From: Streptomyces mirabilis
Lineage (GTDB): Bacteria; Actinomycetota; Actinomycetes; Streptomycetales; Streptomycetaceae
Direction: 5' to 3'
Length of the DNA: 64,000 nt
Assembly: GCF_018310535.1 (NCBI RefSeq)
Contig: NZ_CP074102.1
Coordinates: 5,394,001 to 5,458,000, forward strand
In this document: positions 40,923 to 50,923 of the stretch, in pieces
Layout of the letters: every line of letters begins with the position of its first letter
Numbering within the stretch: the first letter of the stretch is position 1
The notes under the pieces: model-generated
The model's database searches: none
Told to the model about the DNA's origin: nothing
The model's input: only the letters and a program-made list of their open reading frames with translations
Position numbers and translations under genes: made by a program

Positions 40923-42187
40923 CGGCCGAGGGGCGCTACCGCGTCCTGGTCGCCGGCTACTCCGTCTCCTCGTACGGCACCTTCCTCAACATGGTGGCGC
41001 TCAACCTGTTCGTCTACGCCACCACCCACAGCGCCCTCGCCATCGGACTGTTCATGGCGGTGCGGCTGGGCGCGGGGTTCCTGGCGGGGACGGTCGCGGG
41101 GCGCGTGCAGGCCCGGTTCGGGGCCAAGCCGGTCATGCTGTGGGCCAATATCACCCAAGCCGTTGTCATGTTCCTGCTGGTAGTGACGCCGGACGGGGGA
41201 CTGCGGACCGGCGTGCTGTTCACGGTGTCCGCGGCCGTCGGGGCGTGCAGCACCGTGTTCATGGTCGCGCTGCGCAGCTCCATCCCCGACCTGGTCGGCG
41301 CGGACCGGCGCGCCTGGGCCAACTCACTGATGGTGGGCGGGCGTTCGCTGGCGATGGTCGCCGGGTTCGCCTCGTCCGGTGTGGTGGTGCCCTGGCTCGG
41401 CTTCACCGCCGCGTTCCTGGTGGACGCGGCGAGCTTCGTGGTGTGCGCGGCGGCGGTCGCGTGGCTGCCGGGCATCGAACGCGCCCCCGAGCCCCCGCGG
41501 GCGTCCGACGAACCCCGCGAGAAGCGCGGCATGTGGGCCGCGACGACGGCGCTGGCCACCGTGCCCGCGCTCGGCCTCATGATGTGCCTGCGCACCGTCG
41601 ACGCCCTCGGCTCCTCCTCGCACAACGCGGCCCTGCCCGTCTACTCCAGCACGCTCCACCCGGACGACCCGGCCGCGTTCGTCAGCCGCTTCTGGCTGTT
41701 CTGGGCGCTGGGCAACGTCCTGGCGCAACAGGTCATCCAACGCTGGGCCAAACGCTCCGGACGGGCCGTCGGCGCGCTCGGTTTCGGCCTCGGCACCATC
41801 GTCATGTCCTCCGCGTTCATCCTCGGCTTCGCCGGGTTCCCGATGGCGGCGACCGTGCTGATCGCCCTCGTCGCGGGCGCCGCGGACGGGCTCACCGAGG
41901 TGTCGTACACCTCGCATCTGCAGACCCTGCCGGAGACCCTGCGCGGCCACGCCTTCGGGCTCACGGCGACGGTCGAGAACCTCGGCTTCGGGATCGGCAT
42001 GATCGGGGTGTCGGCGGCCCTCGAATCGTTCTCCGCGTTCACCGTCGTGGCCTGGTCGCACGGCCTCGCCATCGTGGTCGCGGGGATCTACCTGCTCCGG
42101 TTGTACGCGGTCCACGGCGCCGGCAAGGAGGGGACGAGCGGTGCGTACGGCAGTCGTCGGGATGGCGTTGAGATTTCCGGGAGCTGA
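40919..42187 (+). CDS. MFS transporter of the biosynthetic cluster
   Basis: 422 residues, about 12 membrane helices. After helix 2 it reads AGTVAGRVQARFGAKPVM, the loop of MFS permeases in the enterobactin-exporter/MefA-like group, and AFLVDAASFVVCAAAVAWLPG after helix 6. Likely exports the peptide product. The start is the GTG at 40919 overlapping the small peptide stop. The end overlaps the PKS gene by 47 bp, so it belongs to the same operon. Confidence 0.85.
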   Translation: MTAEGRYRVLVAGYSVSSYGTFLNMVALNLFVYATTHSALAIGLFMAVRLGAGFLAGTVAGRVQARFGAKPVMLWANITQAVVMFLLVVTPDGGLRTGVLFTVSAAVGACSTVFMVALRSSIPDLVGADRRAWANSLMVGGRSLAMVAGFASSGVVVPWLGFTAAFLVDAASFVVCAAAVAWLPGIERAPEPPRASDEPREKRGMWAATTALATVPALGLMMCLRTVDALGSSSHNAALPVYSSTLHPDDPAAFVSRFWLFWALGNVLAQQVIQRWAKRSGRAVGALGFGLGTIVMSSAFILGFAGFPMAATVLIALVAGAADGLTEVSYTSHLQTLPETLRGHAFGLTATVENLGFGIGMIGVSAALESFSAFTVVAWSHGLAIVVAGIYLLRLYAVHGAGKEGTSGAYGSRRDGVEISGS

Positions 42188-45100
42188 CACCCCCGACGGG
42201 TACTGGCGGGACATCCGGGCGGGCGTGACGCACGTACGGCGGTTCACCGACGCCGAGCTGGCGGCGGCCGGGTTCGCCCCCGAGGAGTACGGCGCGCCCG
42301 ACTTCGTGGCCGCGAGCGCCCCGCTGCCCGGCATCGACGGCTTCGACGCGGCCTTCTTCGGGATGAGCGCCCGCGAGGCCACGGTCACCGATCCGCAGCA
42401 GCGGCTGTTCCTGGAGTGCGCGCACCACGCCCTGGAGGACGCGGGGTACGCACAGCCGCGCGCCGGGGTGCGGATCGGGGTGTGCGGGAGCACCGGCTAC
42501 CGGCTGTACTCGCTGCACGGCTATCTCGCCAACAACCTGCGGGAGGAGGCGGATTCGGGGGAGTGGCAGCGGCAGAAGCAGGCGCAGGTCGGCAACTACC
42601 CCGATTTCGCGGCCCCTCGGGCGGCCCACCGGCTCGGACTGACGGGCCCGGCCCTGAACGTGGCCACCGCCTGCTCGTCGTCCCTGGTGTCCGTCCATCT
42701 CGCTTGCCAGGCCCTGCACTTCGGCGACGCGGACCTCATGGTCGTCGCCTCGGCCGCCCTGCACGTGCCCCAGGTCACCGGGCACCGGCACGTACGCGGC
42801 TCGACGATCTCGCGCTCCGGGGCCGTGCGCGCCTTCGACGCCGACGCGGACGGCACCGTCGGAGGCAACGGCATCGCCGCCGTCGTCCTCAAACCGCTGG
42901 AGAGGGCGCTCGCCGACGGCGACACCGTGTACGCGGTGATCGCCGGGTCCGCCGTCACCAACGACGGCGCCGACCGGACCGGGTTCGCCGCGCCGGGCTC
43001 CAGCGGCCAGCGCGACGCCGTGCTCGGCGCGCTGCGCGCGGCCGGGGTGCCCGCCGACTCCGTCGGCTACCTGGAGGCGCACGGCACCGGCACGCTCAAG
43101 GGCGATCCGATCGAGTTCACCGCCCTCACCGAGGCGTTCCGGCTGCACACCGACCGCACCGGCTTCTGCGCGCTGGGCTCCACGAAGTCGGCGATCGGCC
43201 ACCTGGACAGCGCGGCCGGTCTTGCGGGGCTGATCAAGGCGGCGCTGGTGCTGCGGCACGGGGAGATACCGCCGCTGGTGAACCACACCCGCCCCAACCC
43301 GGCCCTGGACGTGACCGGGAGCCCCTTCGTCCTGCCCACCCGCGCGCTGCCCTGGCCCGCCGAGGAGGGCCGCCCGCGCCGGGCCGGGGTGCACTCCATC
43401 GGGATGGGCGGGACGAACGCCCACGTGATCCTGGAGGAGGCGCCGGCCCCGGCCCCCCGCCCGCCGGACCGTGGGCAGGCCCCCGCACTGCTGCCGCTGT
43501 CCGGCCACACCCCAGAGGCGCTCCTCGCCTCCGCACGGGCCTTCCGCGACCACCTCACCGAACATCCCGAGACCGACCCCGCCGACCTGCTCCTCACCAC
43601 CGCGCTCGGGCGACGGCACCTGGAACACCGACTGGTGGTCACCGCGGAGGCCGGTGACACGGCGGCGGCGCTGGACGCCTTCGTACGGGGCGAGGCGGGG
43701 GCGTACGCGCACGGTGTCGCCGGGGCGGAGGCGGGCGGTGGACCGGTGTTCCTCTTCACCGGCCAGGGCAGCGGGTACGACGGGATGGGCGCGGCGCTCG
43801 CCGAGCGGTTCCCGGTGGTGGACCGCACGTTGGAGGAGTGCGCGGGGATCCACCGGGACGAGACGGGCGAGGAAGGATTCCTCGACCGGTTGCTGGGCGA
43901 CACCCACGGTGGTCCCCCGCAGGGAGCGCGGGTCTGGGACACCGCCTTCGCTCAGCCCGCGCTCTTCGCCCTGCAGGTCGCGCAGGCGCGGCTGTGGCGG
44001 CGGTTCGGCGTCGAACCGGTCGCGGTGGCCGGGCACAGCGCCGGGGAGTACGCGGCCCTGTGCGTGGCCGGGGCGCTGACGCTGGAGGACGGGCTGCGGC
44101 TGGTCTGCGAACGGGGGCGGCTGATGCGCGACGGCACCCCGGCCGGGGGCATGCTCGCGGTGTTCGCCGCCGAGGACGTCGTACGGGGGCTGGTCACCGA
44201 GGTCGACGGACTCGAACTCGCCGTGGTCAACGGGCCGGGGCAGTACGTCGTGGGCGGACCGCCCGAGGCGGTGGCCGCCGCCCGCGCCCGGCTCGCGCAA
44301 CGCGGCACGCACGCGGAGCCTCTGCCGGTGGACCGCGCGTTCCACACCGCGCTGCTCGACCCGGTCCTGGCGGAGTTCCGGGACGCCTGCGGAAAGATAC
44401 GACTGCGGCCCACCAGGACCGAGTTCGTCAGTGGTCCGGACGGGGTCCGGCACCCGGTGGGCTGGCTGCCGGACGCCGACCACCTCGTACGGGGGACCCG
44501 GCGGCCGGTGGACTTCGCCGCCGTACTGCGCACGCTGGAGCGGACACCCGGGCGGCCGGTCCAGCTGGAGATCGGCCCCGACGCGCCCCTCACCGGGCTC
44601 GTCCGGCGCGCCCGGCCGGATACCGCCGCCGTCCCCACCCAGCGCCGCGACGACCGTGGCCTGGGCACCCTCTGGGCGGCCGTCGCCCGGCTGCACTGCG
44701 CGGGCCACCGGCTCGACTGGGCGGCCCTGCTCGACGGCTGCGACGCCCGCCGGATCCCGCTGCCGCCGTATCCCTTCCAGCACCGGTCGTACTGGACAGG
44801 ACCGCCGCCCACCCCCTTGGCCGACGACCGCAGGACGGAGGACGGCATGACCGAACAGGCCGTACTGGAACGGGTGCTGGCACTCAGCGCTCGCCATCTC
44901 GGATACGCGCCGCAGGAGATCACGGCGGAGCGGACGTTCGTCGGGCTCGGCGCGGACTCGCTCCAGCTCATAGGAATGCTGCGGCAGTTGGAGGCCGAGT
45001 TCGGGATCGAGATCGGAATGCGGGAGATCCTGGAGGAGGCGGGGACCCCACGACTCGCGGCCCGGTTGATCGCGGAGCGGACGGGGCAGGGGGCGGCCTC

Positions 45101-45293
45101 CGGGGGCGTCACCCCGGACGACGAGCCCGTGCACGTCACCCCCGACGAGGAGCCCGTCCACGCCACCCGTGCCGAGGTCGAGGAACTCGCCCGCCAGATA
45201 CGCCAACTCGCCGAGACCCAGACCAGAATGCTCGGTCAGCTCTCCGAGGCAGTGGCCCTGCTCACCGAGGGCCGCAAGGCGGTCGGAGGATGA
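42141..45293 (+). CDS. Type I PKS, KS-AT-ACP, no reductive domain
   Basis: 1050 residues. KS (about 1-430) with Cys178 in NVATACSSSLVS, His314 in EAHGTGTLKGD and His354 in KSAIGHLDSAAG. AT (about 535-830) with Ser633 in GHSAGEYAAL; RAFHTALLDP at 733-742 corresponds to the HAFH motif of malonyl-specific domains. ACP (about 905-975) with Ser940 in GLGADSLQ. There is no KR, DH or ER, so the product stays a beta-keto acyl chain, the needed substrate for beta-transamination. No loading domain precedes the KS. A C-terminal helical segment (ARQIRQLAETQTRMLGQL) looks like a docking tail. AAGGAGGGG precedes the GTG at 42141. Confidence 0.93.
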   Translation: MRTAVVGMALRFPGADTPDGYWRDIRAGVTHVRRFTDAELAAAGFAPEEYGAPDFVAASAPLPGIDGFDAAFFGMSAREATVTDPQQRLFLECAHHALEDAGYAQPRAGVRIGVCGSTGYRLYSLHGYLANNLREEADSGEWQRQKQAQVGNYPDFAAPRAAHRLGLTGPALNVATACSSSLVSVHLACQALHFGDADLMVVASAALHVPQVTGHRHVRGSTISRSGAVRAFDADADGTVGGNGIAAVVLKPLERALADGDTVYAVIAGSAVTNDGADRTGFAAPGSSGQRDAVLGALRAAGVPADSVGYLEAHGTGTLKGDPIEFTALTEAFRLHTDRTGFCALGSTKSAIGHLDSAAGLAGLIKAALVLRHGEIPPLVNHTRPNPALDVTGSPFVLPTRALPWPAEEGRPRRAGVHSIGMGGTNAHVILEEAPAPAPRPPDRGQAPALLPLSGHTPEALLASARAFRDHLTEHPETDPADLLLTTALGRRHLEHRLVVTAEAGDTAAALDAFVRGEAGAYAHGVAGAEAGGGPVFLFTGQGSGYDGMGAALAERFPVVDRTLEECAGIHRDETGEEGFLDRLLGDTHGGPPQGARVWDTAFAQPALFALQVAQARLWRRFGVEPVAVAGHSAGEYAALCVAGALTLEDGLRLVCERGRLMRDGTPAGGMLAVFAAEDVVRGLVTEVDGLELAVVNGPGQYVVGGPPEAVAAARARLAQRGTHAEPLPVDRAFHTALLDPVLAEFRDACGKIRLRPTRTEFVSGPDGVRHPVGWLPDADHLVRGTRRPVDFAAVLRTLERTPGRPVQLEIGPDAPLTGLVRRARPDTAAVPTQRRDDRGLGTLWAAVARLHCAGHRLDWAALLDGCDARRIPLPPYPFQHRSYWTGPPPTPLADDRRTEDGMTEQAVLERVLALSARHLGYAPQEITAERTFVGLGADSLQLIGMLRQLEAEFGIEIGMREILEEAGTPRLAARLIAERTGQGAASGGVTPDDEPVHVTPDEEPVHATRAEVEELARQIRQLAETQTRMLGQLSEAVALLTEGRKAVGG

Positions 45294-48200
45294 CCACGGC
45301 CCGGATCAGCCCCGAGTCGCAGGCGAGCGCCGAGGCCGTCGCCCGAACCGTCGCCGTCTCCGGACGGCTCGACGAACTCCTGACGGCGGCCATTCACCGC
45401 ACCGAGCCCCCCGCCGAGCCGCCCGCCGGGCAACCCCTCCACCACAGCCCCCACGGCCCCCACGTCACCCTCCCCCCCGACTCCGGCATGTCCGGCACCG
45501 GTGCGAGCGAGGCCCAACGGGCCCACGCCGACGACCTGGTCCGCCGCTTCACCGAGCGGACCCGCACGTCGAAGGAGCTGGCCCAGCGGCACCGGACGGT
45601 GCTGGCGGACAGCCGGGCCGTGGTCGGCTTCCGGCGGGCGACGAAGGAGATGCGGTACCCGATCGCGGCCCGCTCGGCGCACGGCGCCCGGCTGACGGAC
45701 GTCGACGGCAACGACTACACCGACATCACCATGGGCTTCGGCGCGCTGCTGCTCGGCCACGAGCCCGCGCCGGTGACGGAGGCCGTCCGCCGGCACCTCG
45801 CCGGCGGACTGCGCCTCGGACCGCGCTCCGAGGACACGGGCGTGGCCGCCGAACTGCTCGCGGAACTCACCGGCATGGAGCGGGTGGCGTTCGCGAACTC
45901 CGGCACCGAGGCCAACTCCGCCGCCCTGCGGCTCGCCCGCGCGGCCACCGGACGCGACCGCGTGGTCATGTTCCGCGGCTCCTACCACGGCCACATCGAC
46001 TCGGTCCTCGGCCGCCCGGGCCCCGACGGCCGCCACGCCGTCCCCGTCTCGCGCGGCATCCCCGCGAGCGCGGTGTCCGAACTCCTCGTCCTCGAATACG
46101 GCAGCCAGGAGAGCCTGGAGGCCATCGACGAACTCGGTGACACGATCGCCGCGGTCCTCGTGGAACCGGTCCAGTGCCGCAACCCCGCCCTGCGCCCCGT
46201 CGCATTCCTGCGCGCGCTGCGGGAGCTGACCGCCCGGCGCGGAATCGTCCTCCTCTTCGACGAGATGCTCACCGGCCTGCGGCCCCACCCCCGCGGCGCC
46301 CAGCACCACTACGGCGTCGTCCCCGACCTCGCCACCTACGGCAAGGCCCTCGGCAGCGGTCACCCCATCGGCGCGATCGCGGGCCGCGCCGACCTCATGG
46401 ACGGCATCGACGGCGGCTTCTGGCGGTACGGGGACGACAGCCGCCCGACGCGCGACACGACCTTCTTCGGCGGTACGTACATCCAGCACCCCCTGTCGAT
46501 GGCAGCCGCCCGCGCGGTCCTCACCCACCTCAAGGAGCAGGGCCCGGGGCTCCAGCAGACGGTGAACGCCCGCACCGACGCGCTCGCCGCCGACCTCGAC
46601 GACTTCTTCCGCGCCGAGGAATTCCCCCTGGAAACAGCCCACTTCGGGTCCATGTTCCGCTTCACCCACCGCGCCGACATGGAACTGCTCTACCACCACC
46701 TCCTCCTGCGCGGGATCTACGTCTGGGAGTGGCGCTCCTTCTACCTCTCCACCGCGCACACCGACACCGACGTCGAACGGATCACGGACGCGGTGAAGGA
46801 CTCACTGCGGGAGCTGCGCGCGGGCGGCTACTTCCCGACGACGGGCCGCCGCAGCCGAAGTCACGGCCACGGCAATGCCTCCGAGCGGCCCGCCCCCGAC
46901 TTCGGCGTCTACTTCTTCGGCGACCACCCCGACGGCGAGGACAGCGCCCGGGCCTACGAACGGCTGATCGAGACCGCACGCTTCGCCGACACCCACGACT
47001 TCAGCACGCTCTGGCTGCCCGAACGCCACTTCCACTCCTTCGGCGGCCTCTTCCCCAACCCGTCCGTCCTGGCCGCCGCGCTCGCCCGGGAGACCCGCCG
47101 CATCCGTCTGCACGCGGGCTCGGTGGTCCTCCCGCTGCACGACCCCGTGCGGATCGCCGAGGAGTGGGCGGTCGCCGACAATCTCTCCGGCGGCCGGGTC
47201 GGCATCGGCTGCGCGAGCGGCTGGCACGCGAGCGACTTCGCCCTCCACCCCGACCGCTTCACCGACCGCACCGAGATCGCCTTCCGACACCTGGAGGACG
47301 TACGGCGGTTGTGGCGCGGCGAGAGCGTCGCGCGCCGTACCGGCGAAGGGCACCCCATCGACGTACACCTGCACCCGCGGCCCGTGCAGGAGCTGCCGCC
47401 GATGTACCTGGCGACGTCCGGGCGGCGTGCCTCGTACGAGGAGGCGGCCCGCCGCGACCTCGGGATCGTCACCAACCTCATGAACCAGACGGTCGAGCAG
47501 CTCGCGGCGAACATCCGCCACTACCGCCGGCTGCGCGCCGAGAGCGGCCTCGACCCCGACGCGGGCCGCGTCACCGTCCTGCTCCACACCCACCTCGCCG
47601 AGGACCACGCCGCCGCCCGGGCCGCCGCGCGCGAGCCGATGAGCCGCTATCTGCGCTCCTCCCTCCAGATGCGTTCCGCCGCGCGCGTCCTCGGCGGACG
47701 CCCCGAGGACGTGGCCGACGCGAGCGAGGCCGACCTCGCCTACCTCTTCGACCGCGCCTACGACCGCTACTGCGACCAACGGGCCCTGATCGGCTCCCCG
47801 GACACCTGCGCGGCCACCGTCGACGCGCTGCGGGCCGCGGGGGTCGACGAGATCGCCGCCCTGGTCGACTTCGGGCTGCCGCCGGAGGAGATGCGGGCGG
47901 GCCTGGAGCAGCTGGACGTCCTGCGCCGCCGCTGTCACGAGCCCCCGACGGAGCCGAAGAAGCCGAAGAGGCCCAAAGAACGGCGGGTTGCCGCGACCCC
48001 GGCCCAGCGCCGCCTCTGGCTCGCCGCCGCACTGATCGCCAACCCGGCCGCGTACAACGAGATCCAGGGCGTACGGCTGCGGGGTCCGCTGGACGTCGAG
48101 GCGCTGCGGACCGCCGTGGACGGCCTCGTCCGCCGCCACGACGGTCTGCGGACCGTGTTCGTGGCCGGGGGAGACGGGGTCTTCCAGGTCGTACGGGAGG

Positions 48201-50917
48201 ACCGGGACCGGACACGTGCGGCCCTGACCGTCGACGACGTCCGGGGCCGGGACGCCGACGAGGTGATCCGGGCCGCCCTGCGGGAGGAGAGCACCCGCGC
48301 GTACGACCTCGCGTCGGGGCCGCTGTTCACGCCCCGGCTGCTGCGGCTCGCCGACGGCGACCACGCGCTGATCCTCGCCATGCACCACCTCCTCACCGAC
48401 GGCCACTCCGCCGGGCTGGTCGCCGCCGACCTCGGGGAGTTCTACCGGGCGGCGGTGGAGGGGCGCGCGCCCCGGTTCGAGCGGGCCGCCGGGAGCACGC
48501 TCGACACGATCGCGGTGACCGGGGGAGCGGACGACCTGGACTGGTGGCGCGCCCACCTCGGGGACGGGCCGGGCGCACCCGCGCTGCCCACGGACCGGCC
48601 GCGCACCCGTACCGTCGCCGGACGCGGCGGGGCCGTGGGGCTGCGGCTCGGCCCGGAGCGGGCGGGGCGGCTGCGGGAGTGGAGTGGGCGGCAAGGGGCC
48701 ACCCTGTTCGCGACGCTGCTCACCGCCTGGCGGATCGTGCTGCGCCAGTACGCCGGACAGGACGACTTCGTCATCGGGTCCACCTTCGGCCGCCGCACCC
48801 CCGAGACGCGTGACACCGTCGGCTTCCACGTGTCCCTGCTGCCCCTGCGCGGAACCCTGACCGACGGCACGACTCTCACCGACGCCGTACGCGCCACCCG
48901 GGACACGCTCTTCGCCGCCGACGCCCGCCAACACGTCGACCTGGACGCCCTGTCGGCGTCCCGCCACCCCGACCCGGGCAACCCGCGCCCCCTCGTCACG
49001 GTCTCCGCGGACCTCGACACCGCGCCCCTGACCGCACTCGCCCTGCCCGGCCTGCGCGCCACCCCCCTCGACGGCGGCACCGAGTCCGCACCCCTCGAAC
49101 TCGCCCTCATGGCGACCCGGCTCCCCGACGGAGACCTCGGCCTGCGCCTCCGCTACGACGCCGACCTGTTCGACGAGGCGACGGCACGGGGGTACCTGGA
49201 CCGTCTGGAGGACGTGCTGACCACCATGACGGCGGGCGCCGCGGAGACGGTCGGCGACCTGACACCGGGTTCCGTCACCCCGGGCACCCCCGACGACGCC
49301 CACCGTCTGCGTACCCTCTGGCAGCACACCCTCGGCTCCGCCGGTGATCTCGACCCGGACGCCAACTTCTTCGAGCTCGGGGGGAATTCGATCGGCGCGA
49401 TCAGGCTGGTGAACCGGGTCCGGGACAGCTTCGGCGTGGAATACCCCTTGGCGGACTTCTTCGCCGACGCCACGCTGGGGGCGATGACCGCCCGGCTCGC
49501 GCCACCCCGGGGCGTGACCGTGGTGGACACGGCGCCCGTCAGCGACCAGCAGGCCCGCATGATCGCGGGCGTCCTGGGCATGCCCCGTCCCGAGGTGTGG
49601 AACATCCCCACCCGGATCCGTTTCACCGGCCCCCTGGACGTGGCCGCCCTGCGCACCGCGGTGGCCGGGCTGCTCGACCGCCACCACGGACTGCGGTGCC
49701 GCTTCGTACCGGGAGACGGGCAGCCGGTCCCGTCGCACGGAACGGACGACGGGACCGGCTGGCGGCAGGAGGTTCTCGACGTGCCGCCCCCGGCGCTTCC
49801 CGTCGAGGACCTCACCGGCATCGCGGCGGAGTCCGAACGGCTCGCGCGCGCCGAGGAGTTGTGCCGGGAAGCCGCCGCGACGCCCATCACGGTGACCGGC
49901 TCCGTACTACCCGTACTGCCCGTCCTGCGGCTGCTGCGCCTCGCGCCCGACCGGTGGACGCTGATGTTCGTCGTGCATCACATCTGCGTCGACGGCTGGT
50001 CCCTCTCCCTCCTCCTGGACGAGCTCGCCGCGCTCTACACGGCCGCCGCCGCGCGCCGCCCGCACGCTCTGCCCGAACCGGCGGCGCAGTGCACGGACTA
50101 CGCCCGCTGGCAGCGCGAGCACGCCGACCCGGCCGAGGAGGCCCGCAGGACGGCGTACTGGACCCGGTATCTGGAGGGGATCCCGGCCACGGTCGAGATC
50201 CCCGGCGACCGGGCCAGGCCCGCCGTGCCGAGCGGACACGGCGACACCCTGCGCGGTACCGCGTCCGGTGAACTGCGCAGAGCCGTCGAGGAGTTGGCGG
50301 CGGCCCGGCACACCACGCCCTTCGGGGTCGCGGCCACGGCGCTCGGCGTACTGGTCGCCCGCCGGTCCGGGGTGCGGGACATCGCGATGGGCACGCCGTA
50401 CGCCCACCGCGAGCGCAGCGCGTTCGAGTCGATGGTCGCGCTGACGTCGACCGGCGTGGTCGTCCGGGTGACGCCCGACCCGGACGAGACGCGCGGCGCC
50501 CTCGTGGAGCGCACCGGCGCCGGCGCCCTGGAGGCGACGGCCCACGTCCTGCCGACCGCGCGGATCGTGCGCGCCCTGCGCGAGAGCGGCGCCCACGCGG
50601 TGCCCGAGCGCTTCCCGCTGACCATCGCCTTCCAGAACTCCCTGGACACGGACATCGAGATCCCCGGACTCGACGTCGAGGTCGACGACCTCGCCCCGCC
50701 CGTGTCCCGCGGTGACCTCTCCTTCGGTCTCGCCCCGCGCCGCGACCCGGCCAAGGGCTACCGCACCTTCCTGGAGTACTCCGCCGATCTGTGGGACCCC
50801 GCCACGGCTCAGGAGCTGCTCGACGACTGGCAGGCCGTCCTCGCCGAACTGTGCACTCGGCCGGACGCGCCCGTCGCTTCACTCCTCAACCCTCTCCAGC
50901 CCCTCCGAAAGGCGTGA
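45290..50917 (+). CDS. Hybrid NRPS: aminotransferase - luciferase-like monooxygenase - C - PCP - C
   Basis: 1875 residues, ATGA overlap with the PKS. A GSA-type class III aminotransferase (about 85-515) has its PLP Lys at 352 in TYGKALGSGHPIGA. A flavin-dependent luciferase-like monooxygenase (about 534-890) starts FGVYFFGDHPDGED and has LPERHFHSFGG and GCASGWHASDFAL. Condensation domain 1 (about 900-1330) has MHHLLTDGHS (His1032-1033). The PCP has Ser1367 in ELGGNSIGA. Condensation domain 2 (about 1440-1870) has VVHHICVDGWS (His1563-1564). There is no adenylation domain and no thioesterase. The AMT-MOX pair acting on a beta-keto acyl-ACP is known from microginin and puwainaphycin assembly, where it makes 3-amino-2-hydroxy acyl units. 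The order C-PCP-C implies two further residues, both activated in trans. Confidence 0.92.
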   Translation: MTTARISPESQASAEAVARTVAVSGRLDELLTAAIHRTEPPAEPPAGQPLHHSPHGPHVTLPPDSGMSGTGASEAQRAHADDLVRRFTERTRTSKELAQRHRTVLADSRAVVGFRRATKEMRYPIAARSAHGARLTDVDGNDYTDITMGFGALLLGHEPAPVTEAVRRHLAGGLRLGPRSEDTGVAAELLAELTGMERVAFANSGTEANSAALRLARAATGRDRVVMFRGSYHGHIDSVLGRPGPDGRHAVPVSRGIPASAVSELLVLEYGSQESLEAIDELGDTIAAVLVEPVQCRNPALRPVAFLRALRELTARRGIVLLFDEMLTGLRPHPRGAQHHYGVVPDLATYGKALGSGHPIGAIAGRADLMDGIDGGFWRYGDDSRPTRDTTFFGGTYIQHPLSMAAARAVLTHLKEQGPGLQQTVNARTDALAADLDDFFRAEEFPLETAHFGSMFRFTHRADMELLYHHLLLRGIYVWEWRSFYLSTAHTDTDVERITDAVKDSLRELRAGGYFPTTGRRSRSHGHGNASERPAPDFGVYFFGDHPDGEDSARAYERLIETARFADTHDFSTLWLPERHFHSFGGLFPNPSVLAAALARETRRIRLHAGSVVLPLHDPVRIAEEWAVADNLSGGRVGIGCASGWHASDFALHPDRFTDRTEIAFRHLEDVRRLWRGESVARRTGEGHPIDVHLHPRPVQELPPMYLATSGRRASYEEAARRDLGIVTNLMNQTVEQLAANIRHYRRLRAESGLDPDAGRVTVLLHTHLAEDHAAARAAAREPMSRYLRSSLQMRSAARVLGGRPEDVADASEADLAYLFDRAYDRYCDQRALIGSPDTCAATVDALRAAGVDEIAALVDFGLPPEEMRAGLEQLDVLRRRCHEPPTEPKKPKRPKERRVAATPAQRRLWLAAALIANPAAYNEIQGVRLRGPLDVEALRTAVDGLVRRHDGLRTVFVAGGDGVFQVVREDRDRTRAALTVDDVRGRDADEVIRAALREESTRAYDLASGPLFTPRLLRLADGDHALILAMHHLLTDGHSAGLVAADLGEFYRAAVEGRAPRFERAAGSTLDTIAVTGGADDLDWWRAHLGDGPGAPALPTDRPRTRTVAGRGGAVGLRLGPERAGRLREWSGRQGATLFATLLTAWRIVLRQYAGQDDFVIGSTFGRRTPETRDTVGFHVSLLPLRGTLTDGTTLTDAVRATRDTLFAADARQHVDLDALSASRHPDPGNPRPLVTVSADLDTAPLTALALPGLRATPLDGGTESAPLELALMATRLPDGDLGLRLRYDADLFDEATARGYLDRLEDVLTTMTAGAAETVGDLTPGSVTPGTPDDAHRLRTLWQHTLGSAGDLDPDANFFELGGNSIGAIRLVNRVRDSFGVEYPLADFFADATLGAMTARLAPPRGVTVVDTAPVSDQQARMIAGVLGMPRPEVWNIPTRIRFTGPLDVAALRTAVAGLLDRHHGLRCRFVPGDGQPVPSHGTDDGTGWRQEVLDVPPPALPVEDLTGIAAESERLARAEELCREAAATPITVTGSVLPVLPVLRLLRLAPDRWTLMFVVHHICVDGWSLSLLLDELAALYTAAAARRPHALPEPAAQCTDYARWQREHADPAEEARRTAYWTRYLEGIPATVEIPGDRARPAVPSGHGDTLRGTASGELRRAVEELAAARHTTPFGVAATALGVLVARRSGVRDIAMGTPYAHRERSAFESMVALTSTGVVVRVTPDPDETRGALVERTGAGALEATAHVLPTARIVRALRESGAHAVPERFPLTIAFQNSLDTDIEIPGLDVEVDDLAPPVSRGDLSFGLAPRRDPAKGYRTFLEYSADLWDPATAQELLDDWQAVLAELCTRPDAPVASLLNPLQPLRKA

Positions 50918-50923
50918 GCGCCC

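Noticed and set aside
43838..45289. Extension of the hybrid NRPS frame upstream to 43838
   Set aside because: The extension lies inside the PKS gene in another frame; the ATG at 45290 with its GGAGG site and ATGA overlap is the natural start.
42039..49738. Frames of 880-1055 codons opposite or out of phase with the PKS and NRPS genes
   Set aside because: They lack motifs, while the plus-strand frames contain complete KS, AT, ACP, AMT, LLM, C and PCP signatures.
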